From a bacterium (GTDB lineage: Bacteria > Patescibacteriota > Minisyncoccia > Phycocordibacterales > UBA2100), in the NCBI GenBank assembly GCA_030674455.1, contig JAUSGQ010000027.1, forward strand, positions 82,786 through 124,722: a stretch of 41,937 nt of DNA, given 5' to 3'. Position numbers and translations under genes: made by a program. Numbering within the stretch: position 1 is the stretch's first letter; each line of letters starts with the position of its first letter. Positions 41,652 through 41,937 of the stretch are shown here, one piece after another. Under the pieces are notes generated by a model. It worked only from the letters and a program-made list of their open reading frames with translations. It was not told the DNA's origin and made no database searches.

Positions 41652-41937
41652 ATGCAAAATCTCCTCTCTCTCTCTCTTAAAGGAAATTAGAACACCGGTT
41701 TTTGTATTTGTAGCCGCAACGTTTATCGTCAGCGGTTTTTTTGTCGCTCCGAGCATGGCGTTAGCGGCGCATACGGCGACAGTGTCAGTTGCTCCAACAT
41801 TGGTGAAAGGAAATCAAAGTAGTACCTACACGTTTAATATTACCAACAATGGTGCGGATGCAATTTATAGAGCCATTGTAACGATACCGAGTGGGTTCAC
41901 CAGTGTCGCAAGTGCATCTTGCCCCACAGGGATGACA
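41652..41937 (+). pseudogene. Exported surface protein, start out of phase by one CT unit (runs off the right edge)
   Basis: The ATG at 41652 gives only MQNLLSLSLKGN and a stop. One frame over, an open reading frame to the window end reads KEIRTPVFVFVAATFIVSGF, ending in MALA, then a beta-rich domain (TVSVAPTLVKGNQSSTYTFNITNNGADAIYR). Adding one CT to the (CT)7 tract joins them into a perfect signal peptide with a basic n-region. No other start codon precedes the hydrophobic core in that frame. The gene is therefore either switched off by slippage or contains an assembly indel. The mature part resembles DUF11-type surface modules. Confidence 0.7.
41664..41677 (+). repeat. (CT)7 dinucleotide tract in the signal-peptide region
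   Basis: Seven CT units lie 9 bp after the ATG. Gain of one unit or loss of two puts the ATG in frame with the downstream surface protein. Confidence 0.8.

Overview
This window looks like a chromosomal piece of a Patescibacteria/CPR genome, most likely Parcubacteria (Paceibacteria). That placement is inferred from gene content and style and was not tested by a search. The clues are short genes, weak Shine-Dalgarno sequences, very abundant intergenic hairpins, a compact F-type ATP synthase operon with foreign genes inside it, LPxTG proteins with one class F-like sortase, a CPR-style peptidoglycan-binding C-terminus, and RNHCP, DUF6496, Lmo0937, DUF5678 and DUF4325 families. I saw no rRNA, tRNA or CRISPR array.

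Layout. (a) 1-3277, minus strand: a thiamin salvage operon (cytX-like transporter, thiE, thiM, thiL cut by the window edge) behind a clear TPP riboswitch whose 3' end carries the ribosome binding site. (b) 3323-6777, minus: a cupin phosphomannose-isomerase-like gene and two GH130-type genes holding three beta-propeller domains. (c) 6882-16252: housekeeping and nucleotide genes (two Nudix, HAD, dihydroorotate dehydrogenase-like, PfkB kinase, S-adenosylhomocysteinase, 3D-domain protein, alpha/beta hydrolase). Among them are two Cas2-fold PaaX-like genes, each flanked by its own family of 34-44 bp palindromes. (d) 16444-24124: the ATP synthase operon atpB-E-F-H-A-[unknown]-G-[Nudix-membrane protein]-D-C. 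The atpB and atpF start codons sit at the 3' foot of inverted repeats. (e) 24229-26003: an RNHCP protein, a membrane protein and an HUH (RAYT-type) transposase surrounded by its own REP palindromes. (f) 26138-36066: a cell-surface island with an fn3/Ig-like exported protein, two LPSTG-anchored proteins, a sortase, a CAP protein, an 1108-residue repeat protein with a peptidoglycan-binding end, and a smaller protein built from the same repeat. (g) 36243-41343: a defence/toxin-antitoxin hotspot with two AbiE systems, a DUF4325 STAS-like gene, and a DUF5678 gene next to a frameshifted retropepsin-like protease. These are separated by shared direct repeats, including a perfect 63 bp pair around the second AbiE pair. 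(h) The right edge holds the start of another exported surface protein that is out of frame by exactly one CT unit of a (CT)7 tract.

The strongest candidates for undescribed biology are the Cas2-fold regulator plus palindrome modules (same core ATGCGGYCGC, different arms for each gene), the repeat-bounded cassette region at 38.9-41.4 kb, and the CT-tract switch at the right edge.
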